Positions 16,472 to 26,039 of a stretch of DNA of 64,000 nt are shown here, piece after piece. Made by a program: the position numbers and the translations under genes. The DNA comes from Burkholderiales bacterium. GTDB taxonomy: Bacteria; Pseudomonadota; Gammaproteobacteria; Burkholderiales; Eutrophovitaceae. Position 1 is the first letter of the stretch. Each line of letters opens with the position of its first letter. The stretch is from positions 101,818 through 165,817 of the forward strand of contig DATMAN010000101.1 in assembly GCA_035560005.1 (NCBI GenBank). The letters run 5' to 3'. Below the pieces are notes generated by a model. It was given only the letters and a program-made list of their open reading frames with translations. It had not been told where the DNA came from and ran no database searches.

Positions 16472-19400
16472 TCAACGGCGCGGGGTGCCGTTGGCGCCTT
16501 TCGCGATCACGCGCTCGACGTCGGGCGCCGCCCAGGTGCCGGTGACGTGATACTCGGCTGCCGCGAGCTGCTCCACCGGGTCGCCCAGGGCCTTCTGCGC
16601 AAGCAGCGTGGCGATGCCCACGGCCGGGTTCACCATCGCCCCCGCGATCGCGACGCCGGTCGAAAGCTGCGGCAGTACGCGCAGCCGTAGATCCTGCGTC
16701 TCGGCGGCAAGGTCCACCGCACCGCGCATCGCCACGCGCGCCGCCGGTCCCTCCATGCGGAAGTTCTCGGTCCGAGCCACGCCGCGCGTGAGCACCACGT
16801 CGGCACTGATCCGGTCGAAGCTGAAGCCCGCGCTGAACACGTCCCGGAAATCCAGCGAGAGCCGGCGTGGCAGCGTCTGCAGACTCAAGAGGCCAAGCAG
16901 CTTCCCCATGCCGGGGTCCAGTCTGGCGAAGCGCCCCTTGGCCGCCTCCAGCCTGAGCTGCCCGTCCAGGCTGGGCAGGTCCAGCCGGTGGGGTGCGCCG
17001 GCCCATGAGACCCGTCCGCTCAGCGCGCCATTGCCGCCGCGGATGCTTTCCGCATATCCGAGGCGCGTGAGCAGCCCGCCGACGTCTTGGGCTTCGATGC
17101 GCACATCGAGCGTTGTTTCGGGCATTGCACCCAGGCTCCATCTGCCGCTCGCCGAGAGCCTGCCGTCCGGATTGGAGACCTCCAAACGCTGCAGCTGCCA
17201 GGCATCGCCTTGCGCGAGCGCCAGCAGTTCCAGCCGGCCGAGCGGCTTGCCTTCGAACGTGAAGCTGTCCGCCACGATATCCAGTCCCGGCAGACTGCGT
17301 GGCGGCGAGTCGTCGACAGCGGACGGCTGCAGTGCTGTGGTGCCCTCCGGGACTCGCAGCGCGGCAAAACGCCCCGTGATGCGGCTCTCGCTGCTGCTTT
17401 CCCAGGCCAGCGTCCCGGAGACATCCGGACCTTCCACCGCAAAGCGCCAGCCGCGCGCGTCGCGCTCGCCCTGCAGTCGCCGCGCGGCGAAACGGCGGCC
17501 AGCCACGCTCAGTGCACCAACCGACAGATCGACCGCGGAGAGCCCCGGCCCCTGTGAGGGCGCCGGGGCTCCGGCCCACTGGCGCCAAGCGTCGATGTTC
17601 ACTTCGTCGAGGCGGCCGGTCAGCGTCAGGCCGGACCGGCGCGGAATCCCCGCCTGACCTCCGAAGCGAACCTCACCGGCGCGCAAGGCGCCGCCGTCGA
17701 ACAGGAGCTGCGCCGTGGCGATCTGACCAAGGGAGGCAAACAGTTGTTGACCACCACCGGAACCTTCCTTGAGTTCGACCGCGAACGGCAGCGACGCCGC
17801 GGCGGGCTTGGCAAACGGCGCAGGCAGCCGCAGCGCCATTCCCGCCAGCGTCGAGCTCGCCCGCAACAGCGCGACCCGGTCGCGCAGGGTCAGCGTGGCC
17901 TTCCACTCGGCTGCGCCGTCCAGCGCGCCGGTCAGGGGGCCGGGATGCGCGCGCTGCAGTCCCCGGGCATCGATCAGTCCGGCGGCCACCACGGTTGCCA
18001 CACCGCCGCGCTGGGCGCTCAGATCGAAGTGCAGCGGCGCGCCGTAAATTCGCGCCCGGCCCTCGTGCACGCTGGCGCCTGCTTCCGTGAAGGTCACTGC
18101 CGCCGCCACGTCGGACAGCGCGGGGATGCGAGGGTCGACGATCACTTCCCGAGCATCGATTTCCAGCGTGCCGGAAACCTTCGCCTCGGCAATGCGGCGC
18201 AGCGGCAGTTCGAGCGACAGCCGGAGCTTTCCTTCGCCCTCGGCCGCGCGCATGTGCTCGGTGAAGCGGCCGGTGTATTCCGACACCGGGCTCTCGGCGA
18301 TCAAGCGCAGGAATTCCCCAAGGGAGCCGTGCGCTTCGCCCTCCAGCAGCAAGCGTTCGTCGCGATCGCCCAGCATCGGGATGCGCGCGCGCACCCCGCT
18401 CGTTTGCAGCCCGAGCATGTGTCCGGCGCTGGACTGGATATCCATCTGCGCGCCGCGGAAGGCGACAACGCCGCTCGCGCCTTCGACCGCGGGCCAGCGC
18501 TCGTCGAAAGCCAGCGTGATGTCGCGCACCTTCGATACCACTTCGAACAGGCCGCTCTTGCCATCCGCAAACGGGAAGCGGTCCAGCGGGCCTTTCAAGC
18601 GCAATCGCACCTCGTCGGCGGTGCCGGTCACCAGCGCGCGCTGCAGCCAGCGCTGGGTGCCCGGCGCCCTGCGAGGGATGTAGCGCCAGACCGCGTTCGC
18701 ATCGGCCCGCACCAAGCTGCCGGAAACATCGACGGTGCCCTTGGCGCCGGGTTCGCTCCAATAGGTTCCCGAGATGTTTCCGGCAGCGTGGTCGTTGACA
18801 AACGCGGCATTGCGCACGCTCACCACCACTTGCCCGTCGCGCAACGACCAGTCGACTTCGGCGTTGAGGTAATCGAGGGGAATCGGCTCTTCGAACACCC
18901 GCGGCAGCGCCAGGGTACCCGCATTTGCGCGCAGCGACGCCACTCCACCGCGCTCGTTGACGGCCAGGTGCGCCGCAAACCCCGACAGGCCGGGCAGCAC
19001 GCCGTCGGCCCGCCATCGCAAGGCTTCCAGGTCGGCCTGGACCGCGTACGGGCGCGAGGCATCCCAGGCACCCTCCCAGGCGAGCTTGGCGCTGTTGATG
19101 CGCCCGGAGGGCGCAGTCGCTTGCAGACGCTCGCGGATTCGGGCATCGAGCGGGAGCCGTTCGGCAAGCGCCACCACCGGCGCAAGCTCCAGGCCCTGAA
19201 GATGCAGCTCGCTTTGCGTCCCGCGCCGGCGCAGCTCGATGCGCGCTGCCGGCAGGGTAATGTCGTCCTCGGTGGTGAAGGTGATCTGCTCGGCAGCGAG
19301 CCGCGTTTGCGCCGCGTCCTCCTGCCAGCTCAGGCGTGCCGCGAACCGGCGCAGCGCGAGCGGCGCCAGTTCGGGCGCCAGACGGGTGCGCACGTCGGCG

Positions 19401-20257
19401 AGCACGCTCTCGGCGGTCGCGGCGACGACCCGGCCGCTGTGCACGTCGAGCCACAACTGGATCGAACCCTGTCCCGACTCCAGGCGAAGTGGCGCCGGGA
19501 ACCACTCCTGCAGCCGGGCCAGGTCCGCGCGTTCGACCGCCACGTACACTCGCCCGCGCCAGGCGCCGCGCTCGCCGGCCTCCCCGGCGAATTCGCCGCG
19601 CAAGGTCAGCGGGGCCGCCAGCTCGGGCGGCGGCACGCCGGTCATGCCGAAGCGATGCGCGGGGCCGTCGTTGTCCAGTCGCAGGGCGACGTCGCGAATC
19701 ACGAGCGGGCCGGCGCTACGCAAGGCGTCGGTCCAAGTGACCCTTGCATGGCGAATGACCACCTGGCGCTGCGCCAGCAGCCAGTCGAGAAAACCCTTTT
19801 CCTGGCCGGCCGCCGGCTTGATCGCAGTACCACTGACCCAGATCCTCGCCTGCGCATCGCGCCGGACTTCGAGTGCGGCGCCCTCCAGCTCGATGGAATG
19901 AAAGCTCAGCTTGCCGAAAAACAGCGCGGTCCAGGACAGTACCGCTTCGAACCGCTGCAGCTCGAGCGCAAGCTGCCCGCCCGGCTCGCTCACGCGCAGA
20001 CCGTGCAGTGTCAGCTCCGGGCGGTAGCCGCGCCAACTGCCCTCGAGCCGCGCGATCTCGACCGGCTGGCCGATTGCCTCGGAAACCGCACCGGCGATGG
20101 CGGGACGAAAGCCGTCCACGTTGGGCAGCAGCGCGTAGCGCAACGCGAGCACGCCCGCGACGAACAGCGCGCCGGCTACGAGCACCATGCCGGTCGCGAG
20201 CCGGTAGAACCACAGCGAGCCGTGCTTGACGAATACGAGACCGCGTTTGACGAACAC
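16472..20257 (-). CDS. yhdP: YhdP-family AsmA-like giant envelope protein
   Basis: 1261-aa protein with one N-terminal membrane anchor (about residues 16-40, TGMVLVAGALFVAGVLAL) and a very long beta-rich periplasmic region. Low-level repeats and the C-terminal RLDPGMGKLLGLLSLQTLPR, FDRISADVVLTRG and VNPAVGIATLLAQK signatures match the YhdP/TIGR02099 family. AsmA-like proteins of this family form bridges that carry phospholipids to the outer membrane. Start is a GTG at 20257. The length is normal (~1270). It is divergent from glnE, with 245 bases between. Confidence 0.92.
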   Translation of the reverse strand: MFVKRGLVFVKHGSLWFYRLATGMVLVAGALFVAGVLALRYALLPNVDGFRPAIAGAVSEAIGQPVEIARLEGSWRGYRPELTLHGLRVSEPGGQLALELQRFEAVLSWTALFFGKLSFHSIELEGAALEVRRDAQARIWVSGTAIKPAAGQEKGFLDWLLAQRQVVIRHARVTWTDALRSAGPLVIRDVALRLDNDGPAHRFGMTGVPPPELAAPLTLRGEFAGEAGERGAWRGRVYVAVERADLARLQEWFPAPLRLESGQGSIQLWLDVHSGRVVAATAESVLADVRTRLAPELAPLALRRFAARLSWQEDAAQTRLAAEQITFTTEDDITLPAARIELRRRGTQSELHLQGLELAPVVALAERLPLDARIRERLQATAPSGRINSAKLAWEGAWDASRPYAVQADLEALRWRADGVLPGLSGFAAHLAVNERGGVASLRANAGTLALPRVFEEPIPLDYLNAEVDWSLRDGQVVVSVRNAAFVNDHAAGNISGTYWSEPGAKGTVDVSGSLVRADANAVWRYIPRRAPGTQRWLQRALVTGTADEVRLRLKGPLDRFPFADGKSGLFEVVSKVRDITLAFDERWPAVEGASGVVAFRGAQMDIQSSAGHMLGLQTSGVRARIPMLGDRDERLLLEGEAHGSLGEFLRLIAESPVSEYTGRFTEHMRAAEGEGKLRLSLELPLRRIAEAKVSGTLEIDAREVIVDPRIPALSDVAAAVTFTEAGASVHEGRARIYGAPLHFDLSAQRGGVATVVAAGLIDARGLQRAHPGPLTGALDGAAEWKATLTLRDRVALLRASSTLAGMALRLPAPFAKPAAASLPFAVELKEGSGGGQQLFASLGQIATAQLLFDGGALRAGEVRFGGQAGIPRRSGLTLTGRLDEVNIDAWRQWAGAPAPSQGPGLSAVDLSVGALSVAGRRFAARRLQGERDARGWRFAVEGPDVSGTLAWESSSESRITGRFAALRVPEGTTALQPSAVDDSPPRSLPGLDIVADSFTFEGKPLGRLELLALAQGDAWQLQRLEVSNPDGRLSASGRWSLGAMPETTLDVRIEAQDVGGLLTRLGYAESIRGGNGALSGRVSWAGAPHRLDLPSLDGQLRLEAAKGRFARLDPGMGKLLGLLSLQTLPRRLSLDFRDVFSAGFSFDRISADVVLTRGVARTENFRMEGPAARVAMRGAVDLAAETQDLRLRVLPQLSTGVAIAGAMVNPAVGIATLLAQKALGDPVEQLAAAEYHVTGTWAAPDVERVIAKGANGTPRR

Positions 20258-20502
20258 TATTGCTGAATGGCTCCGCTGCGCGCGCCGGGAATGCCCTCGA
20301 CGGTTCGAGTAAGATTACGCGCAGCGCGAAAGATTCCCCCGTTTCGCGGACGCACCGTCACTGCGGCTGCGCGCCGTGACTGCGCTGACAGGAACTTCCG
20401 CGGCGTGACGCGCACAGATTCTATCAGGGAGCGGCGGCTGCCTCGCACGTCCCGGGCCTTCGCTCGAAACGCATCGCGCCCGCACCGGTCCCGTTTGTTG
20501 CG

Positions 20503-23205
20503 ATGGCTGCGCCACCATTCATGAACCCTTCCGCGGCGGAACTCGATCCACAGCTCGCCAGCGCCCTGCGCTGGTCGCGTTACGCCCGCCAACTGGTGGC
20601 CGCGGGAAGCTGCCCGCTCGAGCCCGCGGCATTCTCTCGCCCGTTCTTGCGCAGCCGGATGCGCGCCGCGCTCGCCGACCCGCCATCGAGTTCCGAGGAC
20701 CTTGCGCGCCGCCTGCGCAAGCTGCGCCAGGGGGTGATGCTGTGCCTGATCGCGCGCGATCTGTCCGGGCGTGCCGATCTGGCCGAAGTGGTGGGCACCA
20801 CCACCGCACTCGCCGAAGAGACGGTGCGCGCGGCGCTGGAGTTTCACCACGCGGCGCTCGCGCGGCAGTTCGGGCGCCCGATGGGTCAGGGCGGGGAGCA
20901 GCGGCTGCACGTCATCGGCATGGGCAAGCTCGGCGGCGAAGAACTCAACGTGTCCTCCGACATCGATCTGATCTTCGCCTACCCCGAAGAGGGGGAAACC
21001 GACGGCGCCCGCAAGATCGCGAACCACGAGTTCTTCACGCGGCTGGCGCGGCGCCTGATCTCGGCGCTCGCGGAGATCACCGACGAGGGATTCGTGTTCC
21101 GCGTCGACACCCGCCTGCGGCCCAACGGCGACAGCGGCCCGCTGGTCGTGAGCTTCGACATGCTGGAGGAATACTTCTACACCCAGGGGCGCGAATGGGA
21201 GCGCTACGCCTGGGTCAAGGCGCGGGTGATCGCCGGGGATCGCGAACCCGAGCTGATGGCGCTCGCCACACCCTTCGTCTACCGTCGCCACCTCGATTTC
21301 TCGGCGTTGGAAAGCCTGCGCGCCCTGCACAGCCAAGTGCGGCAGGAAGTTCTCCGGCGCGACATCGCCGACAACATCAAGCTCGGGCCCGGGGGGATCC
21401 GCGAGATCGAGTTCCTGGTCCAGGTGTTCCAGCTCATCCGCGGGGGGCGCGACACCGCGCTGCGGGTGCGGCCTACGCTGGCGGCGCTCGAGCAGCTCGC
21501 CGCGCGCGGCTTGCTGCCCGCGGACGCAGTGGCACAGTTGCGCGCCGCCTATGTCTTCCTGCGCAACCTGGAGCACCGGCTGCAATATCTCGACGATCGC
21601 CAGACGCAGACGCTGCCGGCGAGCGCGGAGGACCGGCTCATCATCGCGCAGGCGATGGGGTTCGCCGACCCTGCGAGCTTCGACCGCGCGCTTGCCGGGC
21701 ATCGCAGCGTGGTGACCGGGCATTTCGAGGCGATCTTCGCCGCCAACGGCAACGTCCGCTCGGATGCGGCCAACGCAAGCTGGCTGCAAACGCTCGATCC
21801 CGAGCAGGCGGCCGGGCGCCTGCAGGGGCTCGGGTACCCCGATCCGGCCTCGGTGCTCGAACGCCTCGCGGGGCTGCGCTCCGGGGCGCGCTACATGAGG
21901 ATGTCGGCTTCGGGTCAGGCGCGCCTGGACCGCCTGCTGCCGCTGGTCGTGGAAGCGGCGGCGCGCTTCGAAGGCGCGGACGCAACGCTCACCCGCCTGC
22001 TGCACGTGATCGAGAGCATCGGCCGCCGCGAGTCCTATCTGGCCTTGCTGCTCGAGTATCCGCAAGCGCTCGAAGCACTGACGCGGCTCGCCGCCGCCAG
22101 CCCCTGGGCCGCCGACTACCTCGCGCAGCAGCCGATGCTGCTCGACGAACTGATCGCCGCGCCCGGCAAGGCCGCGCCCGACTGGCCCAGGCTCAGGACG
22201 GAATTGCGCGAGGCGATGGACCAGAGCGCCGGCAACATCGAACGGCAGATGGATCTGCTGCGGCACTTCAAGCATGCGCAGACGCTGCGCCTGCTCATGC
22301 AGGACCTCGCCGGAGAACTGCCCCTGGAGACGCTGTCCGACCACCTCTCCGACCTGGCTTGCGCGGTGCTGGACGAGGTTCTGCGCCAGGCATGGGCGGG
22401 GCTGCGTACGCGACACCGCGAGCAGCCGCGCTTTGCCGTCATCGGCTATGGCAAGCTCGGCGGCAAGGAGCTGGGCTATGCCTCGGATCTCGACCTCATC
22501 TTTCTCTACGACGATGCGCACGAGGCGGCTCCCGAGGTCTACGCCAGGCTCGCGCAGCGCATCAATACCTGGCTCACGAGCGCGACACCGGCGGGCGTGC
22601 TCTACGACACCGATCTGCGCCTTCGCCCCAATGGAGCGGCCGGCCTGTTGGTGAGCAACGTCGATGCCTTCGACGACTACCAGCGCAAGCGGGCCTGGGT
22701 CTGGGAGCACCAGGCGCTCACCCGCGCGCGCTTCGTGGCCGGGGATCAAGGCGTGGGCAGCCGCTTCGAGGCGATCCGCAACGCAGTCCTGCGCATGCCG
22801 CGCGAGCGCCGCAAGCTCAAAGCCGAGGTCGTCCAGATGCGCCGGAAGATGCGCGAGGGCCATCCCAACGCCAGCGGGCTGTTCGATCTGAAGCACGACC
22901 CCGGAGGCATCGTCGACGTCGAATTCACCGTCCAGTACCTCGTGCTGGGCTATGCGCACGCGCATCCCGAACTCACCGGCAACATCGGCAACCTGGCGCT
23001 GCTCGACCTCGCCGCACGGCTGGCGTTGATCCCGACGCCGCTCGCGCGCGCGGTGCGCGCGGCCTACCGCGAGTTCCGTGCCCGCCAGCACGCCCTGCGG
23101 CTACAGGGCGAGCGTTACGCGCGCCTGCCGCACGCCGCGGTGGCCGGGCACGCCCGCAACGTCGTCGAGCTGTGGAACTGGGTGTTCGAGGGTGACAGCG
23201 TATAG
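20503..23205 (+). CDS. glnE: bifunctional glutamine synthetase adenylyltransferase/deadenylase
   Basis: 900-aa enzyme that adds and removes AMP on glutamine synthetase in response to PII and glutamine. Two nucleotidyltransferase domains are visible: the N-terminal removase, GMGKLGGEELNVSSDIDLIF near residue 146, and the C-terminal transferase, GYGKLGGKELGYASDLDLIF near residue 647. Each is followed by a DTRLRPNG or DLRLRPNG motif. The C-terminal PII-responsive helices end with RLPHAAVAGHARNVVELWNW. The start could be ATG 20503 or ATG 20521; neither has a good Shine-Dalgarno sequence. No glnA or glnB is near. Confidence 0.97.
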   Translation: MAAPPFMNPSAAELDPQLASALRWSRYARQLVAAGSCPLEPAAFSRPFLRSRMRAALADPPSSSEDLARRLRKLRQGVMLCLIARDLSGRADLAEVVGTTTALAEETVRAALEFHHAALARQFGRPMGQGGEQRLHVIGMGKLGGEELNVSSDIDLIFAYPEEGETDGARKIANHEFFTRLARRLISALAEITDEGFVFRVDTRLRPNGDSGPLVVSFDMLEEYFYTQGREWERYAWVKARVIAGDREPELMALATPFVYRRHLDFSALESLRALHSQVRQEVLRRDIADNIKLGPGGIREIEFLVQVFQLIRGGRDTALRVRPTLAALEQLAARGLLPADAVAQLRAAYVFLRNLEHRLQYLDDRQTQTLPASAEDRLIIAQAMGFADPASFDRALAGHRSVVTGHFEAIFAANGNVRSDAANASWLQTLDPEQAAGRLQGLGYPDPASVLERLAGLRSGARYMRMSASGQARLDRLLPLVVEAAARFEGADATLTRLLHVIESIGRRESYLALLLEYPQALEALTRLAAASPWAADYLAQQPMLLDELIAAPGKAAPDWPRLRTELREAMDQSAGNIERQMDLLRHFKHAQTLRLLMQDLAGELPLETLSDHLSDLACAVLDEVLRQAWAGLRTRHREQPRFAVIGYGKLGGKELGYASDLDLIFLYDDAHEAAPEVYARLAQRINTWLTSATPAGVLYDTDLRLRPNGAAGLLVSNVDAFDDYQRKRAWVWEHQALTRARFVAGDQGVGSRFEAIRNAVLRMPRERRKLKAEVVQMRRKMREGHPNASGLFDLKHDPGGIVDVEFTVQYLVLGYAHAHPELTGNIGNLALLDLAARLALIPTPLARAVRAAYREFRARQHALRLQGERYARLPHAAVAGHARNVVELWNWVFEGDSV

Positions 23206-23234
23206 CTGGCGGGGAAGCGTCGGCGCGCGACGCA

Positions 23235-24533
23235 TCAGCCGCCCGCGGTGCTTTTCCCGATCAGGCGGTATACCGTCATGGGCCCCTTGCCCTTGATCTG
23301 GATTTCCTTCAGTTCCTCGAACGCGTAGCGCTGGGAGAGGCGGCGGTAGGTGGTCTTGTCGACCAAGATGCTTCCACCTGCGGCTTCGGCCATGAGCCGA
23401 TTGGCGATGTTGACGGTATCGCCCCACAGATCGTAGATGAAGCGCTTGCTGCCGATCACGCCGGCAATCGCCGGACCGGTGGCGATACCCACGTGCAGTT
23501 GCACGCCGTAGCGGCGCATGACCGGGTCGTTGCGGGTCAGCTCGATCATTTCGAGCGCCATGTCCGCCGTGCGGTGGACATAGCTGTCGTCCTTCCCGGC
23601 GAGCCCGCCGGCGACCATGTAGGCGTCGCCGATGGTCTTGATCTTGTCCAGACGCGTTTTCTCGACCAGCAGGTCGAACTGGGTGAACACGTCGTCGAGG
23701 AAGTTCACGACCTGGCTGGGCGCCAGCTCCTCGGCCAGGCGCGTGAAGTCGACGATGTCGGCGAACATGACCGACACGTCGGCGAAGCCGTCGGCGATCG
23801 TTCCGGGATTGCGCTTGAGCCGTTCGGCCACGTGCAGCGGCAGGATGCTGGTAAGTAGGCGCTCCGACTTCTCCCGCTCGGCGCGCACCAGCTCGTGCTG
23901 CCGGGCGAGTTCCTCTTCGTAGCGATCGCGCTGCTGGACGAAGTAGCGCAGCAGCAGCCAGACCATCGTGGAGATGATGGTGAAGTTCAGCACGAAGAAA
24001 ACCGCCACCGTCTTCAGCGGGATGCCGTAGTCCTCGCCGGTTGCCAGGAAGAAATCGAACGCGCCCGAGACCACCGTCAGCACCACGTAGGCGAAGAACC
24101 ACGGGATGGATTCGCGCGGCCCGTAGACGACCATGGCTCCGATCGGAGCAATCAGTGCCATCAGCGCGATGCCCGATGAACTGACGAAGCTGCCGATCGA
24201 CCACTGCACGACGAAGGGAAAGAACAGGAACAGCGCGAGCTGCGCGAAGCGGAAGAAGCCGAAGTTGCGGGTGCGCAGGTAGATCAGCATGACCAGGGCG
24301 GAGAGCACCTGGAAGCCGAAGGGGATCGTGGTCGGCAGGCGCAGCCCCATCCACCAGTACACCGCCAGCCAGATGATGGCGGCGATGTTCATCAGACCGC
24401 TGGCGAACAGCAGCAGCGTCTTGCGCAGCCGGACGATCTCGCTGTCGTTCTCGTCGACCGCCGCGCTGGCGAGTCGCCGGATCAGACCCGAGCGCGCCGG
24501 CTTGAGCGAATCGCGCTGGACGGTTTCGGACAT
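23235..24533 (-). CDS. membrane-bound class III adenylate cyclase
   Basis: 432-aa protein with six predicted membrane helices (about residues 40-200), a short coiled coil (RYEEELARQHELVRAEREKS) and a C-terminal class III cyclase domain. Metal-binding aspartates sit in FADIVDFT and KTIGDAYMVAGG. The transition-state and purine-specifying residues are in YDLWGDTVNIANR. The Lys of DKIKTIGD and Asp of YDLWGD favour ATP over GTP as substrate. It would make cAMP at the inner membrane. A cAMP-binding candidate without a DNA-binding domain lies at 12983-13525. Confidence 0.92.
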   Translation of the reverse strand: MSETVQRDSLKPARSGLIRRLASAAVDENDSEIVRLRKTLLLFASGLMNIAAIIWLAVYWWMGLRLPTTIPFGFQVLSALVMLIYLRTRNFGFFRFAQLALFLFFPFVVQWSIGSFVSSSGIALMALIAPIGAMVVYGPRESIPWFFAYVVLTVVSGAFDFFLATGEDYGIPLKTVAVFFVLNFTIISTMVWLLLRYFVQQRDRYEEELARQHELVRAEREKSERLLTSILPLHVAERLKRNPGTIADGFADVSVMFADIVDFTRLAEELAPSQVVNFLDDVFTQFDLLVEKTRLDKIKTIGDAYMVAGGLAGKDDSYVHRTADMALEMIELTRNDPVMRRYGVQLHVGIATGPAIAGVIGSKRFIYDLWGDTVNIANRLMAEAAGGSILVDKTTYRRLSQRYAFEELKEIQIKGKGPMTVYRLIGKSTAGG

Positions 24534-24716
24534 CGAGTCGGGCTGCCGCGAAGAGCCTCGTATGGCGCGCTTAGGATTTCCACGTCGGTGCTGCAGTGGC
24601 TGCGAAGGTTAAAGCATCCCCGCCTGTTGAGCAAACGCGCCGGCGGGCTGCGGGTCCGTGGCATCGACGCCTGCGATCGCATGTCCTGCGTACCGGTCCT
24701 GGGCACACCAACTACG

Positions 24717-24722
24717 GTAAAC
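24717..24722 (+). promoter_or_regulatory. putative -10 for ilvE
   Basis: TAAACT in the context GGTAAACTTGGCGC lies 27 bases upstream of the ATG at 24749. The same TAAACTT motif sits at both divergent starts near 42.85-42.91 kb, which supports it as a promoter pattern of this genome. No good -35 is visible. Confidence 0.35.
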
Positions 24723-24748
24723 TTGGCGCTTTTTTCGGGGGCGACAAG

Positions 24749-25672
24749 ATGTCGATGGCGGACAGGGACGGCGTCATCTGGTATGACGGCAGGCTTGTGC
24801 CGTGGCGGGAGGCCACCACGCATGTGCTGACTCACTCGCTGCACTACGGCCTGGCCGTATTCGAGGGCCTGCGTGCCTACAAGACCGTGCGCGGCACCGC
24901 CATTTTCCGCTTGCGCGAGCACATCGACCGGCTGTTCAACTCCGCTCACATCTACCTGATGAAGATGCCGTTCGACCGCGATACGGTGGTCGAGGCGTGC
25001 CGCGAGGTGGTTCGCGCCAACAAACTGGAGGCTTGCTACGTCCGGCCCATCGCCTTCTACGGCTCGGAGAAGATGGGCGTCTCGCCCAAGGGCGCGCGGG
25101 TGCACGTGGCGATCGCCGCTTGGCCCTGGGGAGCCTACCTCGGCGCGGACGGCATCGAAAAGGGCATTCGCGTCAAGACCGCCAGCTACGCGAGGCATCA
25201 TGTCAACGTGACGATGTGCCGCGCCAAGTATTCCGGAACCTATGCCAACTCGATCCTCGCGAATCAGGAAGCGGTGGAGCACGGCTACGACGAGGCACTG
25301 CTGCTCGACGTCGACGGCTTCGTGGCCGAAGGCTCGGGCGAGAACCTGTTCCTGGTCAAGGACGGCAAGCTCTATGAACCGGAGCTGACCTCCGCGCTGA
25401 TCGGCATCACCCGCGACACGATCATCACGCTGGCACGCGAAGCGGGCTACGAAGTCATCGCCCGGCGCATCACGCGCGACGACGTCTACATCGCCGACGA
25501 AGCGTTCTTCACGGGCACGGCCGCGGAGGTGACCCCGATCCGGGAGCTGGACAGCCGGCTCATCGGAGGCGGCACGCGCGGTCCGGTGACTGCCAAGTTG
25601 CAGGCGATGTTCTTCGACGTGGTCAACGGCCGCTCCGAGGGTCACCGGCACTGGCTCACGCCGGTCTCGTGA
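24749..25672 (+). CDS. ilvE: branched-chain amino acid aminotransferase
   Basis: 307-aa PLP enzyme for the last step of Leu, Ile and Val synthesis. Catalytic lysine K160 is in CRAKYSGTYAN. The fold-type IV signatures are VAEGSGENLFLVKDG, GITRDTII and DEAFFTGTAAEVTPI. The ATG at 24749 gives the normal length (E. coli 309) and places IWYDGRLVPW at the N-terminus; an in-frame upstream extension encodes an unlikely Arg-rich leader. Its stop overlaps the ATG of the zinc-finger gene (TGATG). Confidence 0.96.
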   Translation: MSMADRDGVIWYDGRLVPWREATTHVLTHSLHYGLAVFEGLRAYKTVRGTAIFRLREHIDRLFNSAHIYLMKMPFDRDTVVEACREVVRANKLEACYVRPIAFYGSEKMGVSPKGARVHVAIAAWPWGAYLGADGIEKGIRVKTASYARHHVNVTMCRAKYSGTYANSILANQEAVEHGYDEALLLDVDGFVAEGSGENLFLVKDGKLYEPELTSALIGITRDTIITLAREAGYEVIARRITRDDVYIADEAFFTGTAAEVTPIRELDSRLIGGGTRGPVTAKLQAMFFDVVNGRSEGHRHWLTPVS

Positions 25673-25881
25673 TGGACAGCGGCAAGAACCGGGCGAGGGA
25701 GCGCGAAGTGGAGATCTCGCCGGCCGATCTTCCGTTGCATTGCCCGCTGTCTTCGCAACCGCTTTGGAATTCGCACCCCCGGGTCTTCCTGCCGATCGAG
25801 ACCACGGGCAACATCCTGTGCCCTTACTGCGGAACCCGCTACGTGCTCAAGGGTGGCCCCCGTTCGTCGCACCAGAAATGA
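25672..25881 (+). CDS. small zinc-finger (CHCC-type) protein
   Basis: 69-aa cytoplasmic protein with the pattern LHCPL ... WNSHPRVFLPI ... ILCPYCGTRYVLKGG. These supply one Cys, one His and a CPYC pair for a single zinc, as in the small CHCC finger proteins seen in proteobacteria and as a mitochondrial complex I accessory subunit (NDUFS6-like). The start overlaps the ilvE stop (TGATG), so the two are coupled. ilvE followed by this finger and waaF is a common betaproteobacterial order. Confidence 0.88.
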   Translation: MDSGKNRAREREVEISPADLPLHCPLSSQPLWNSHPRVFLPIETTGNILCPYCGTRYVLKGGPRSSHQK

Positions 25882-25916
25882 ACCGCAAAGGCACCGGGAC
25901 ACAGAGAGGCTCAACC
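25880..25916 (+). repeat. copy of a dispersed CGCAAAGGCACCGGGACACAG-type intergenic sequence
   Basis: Just after the zinc-finger stop the sequence reads CCGCAAAGGCACCGGGACAC followed by AGAGAGG. It resembles the elements at 36128-36160, 36255-36295 and 47985-48031. Similar 'cacagaggcacgaaggcac' strings are frequent between genes of many environmental bacteria. Function is unknown. Confidence 0.35.
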
Positions 25917-26039
25917 GCGCATTGACCATCGAGATCTTCAGGCGCAAGGCAACCCCTCGGGTCAAAATCGGGCTTCCGATTTCCGGGTGTCCTCGCGCCT
26001 TGGTTCCGGGCCTTGTTGGATTTTCCCGGTGACTGCGCG

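Noticed and set aside
17744-20266. 840-codon frame antisense to the YhdP-like gene
   Set aside because: Low-complexity Arg/Gln/Ala/Gly translation without motifs, fully overlapping a recognisable protein on the minus strand.
20257-23091. 944-codon frame antisense to glnE
   Set aside because: Same composition artefact; both nucleotidyltransferase domains are on the plus strand.
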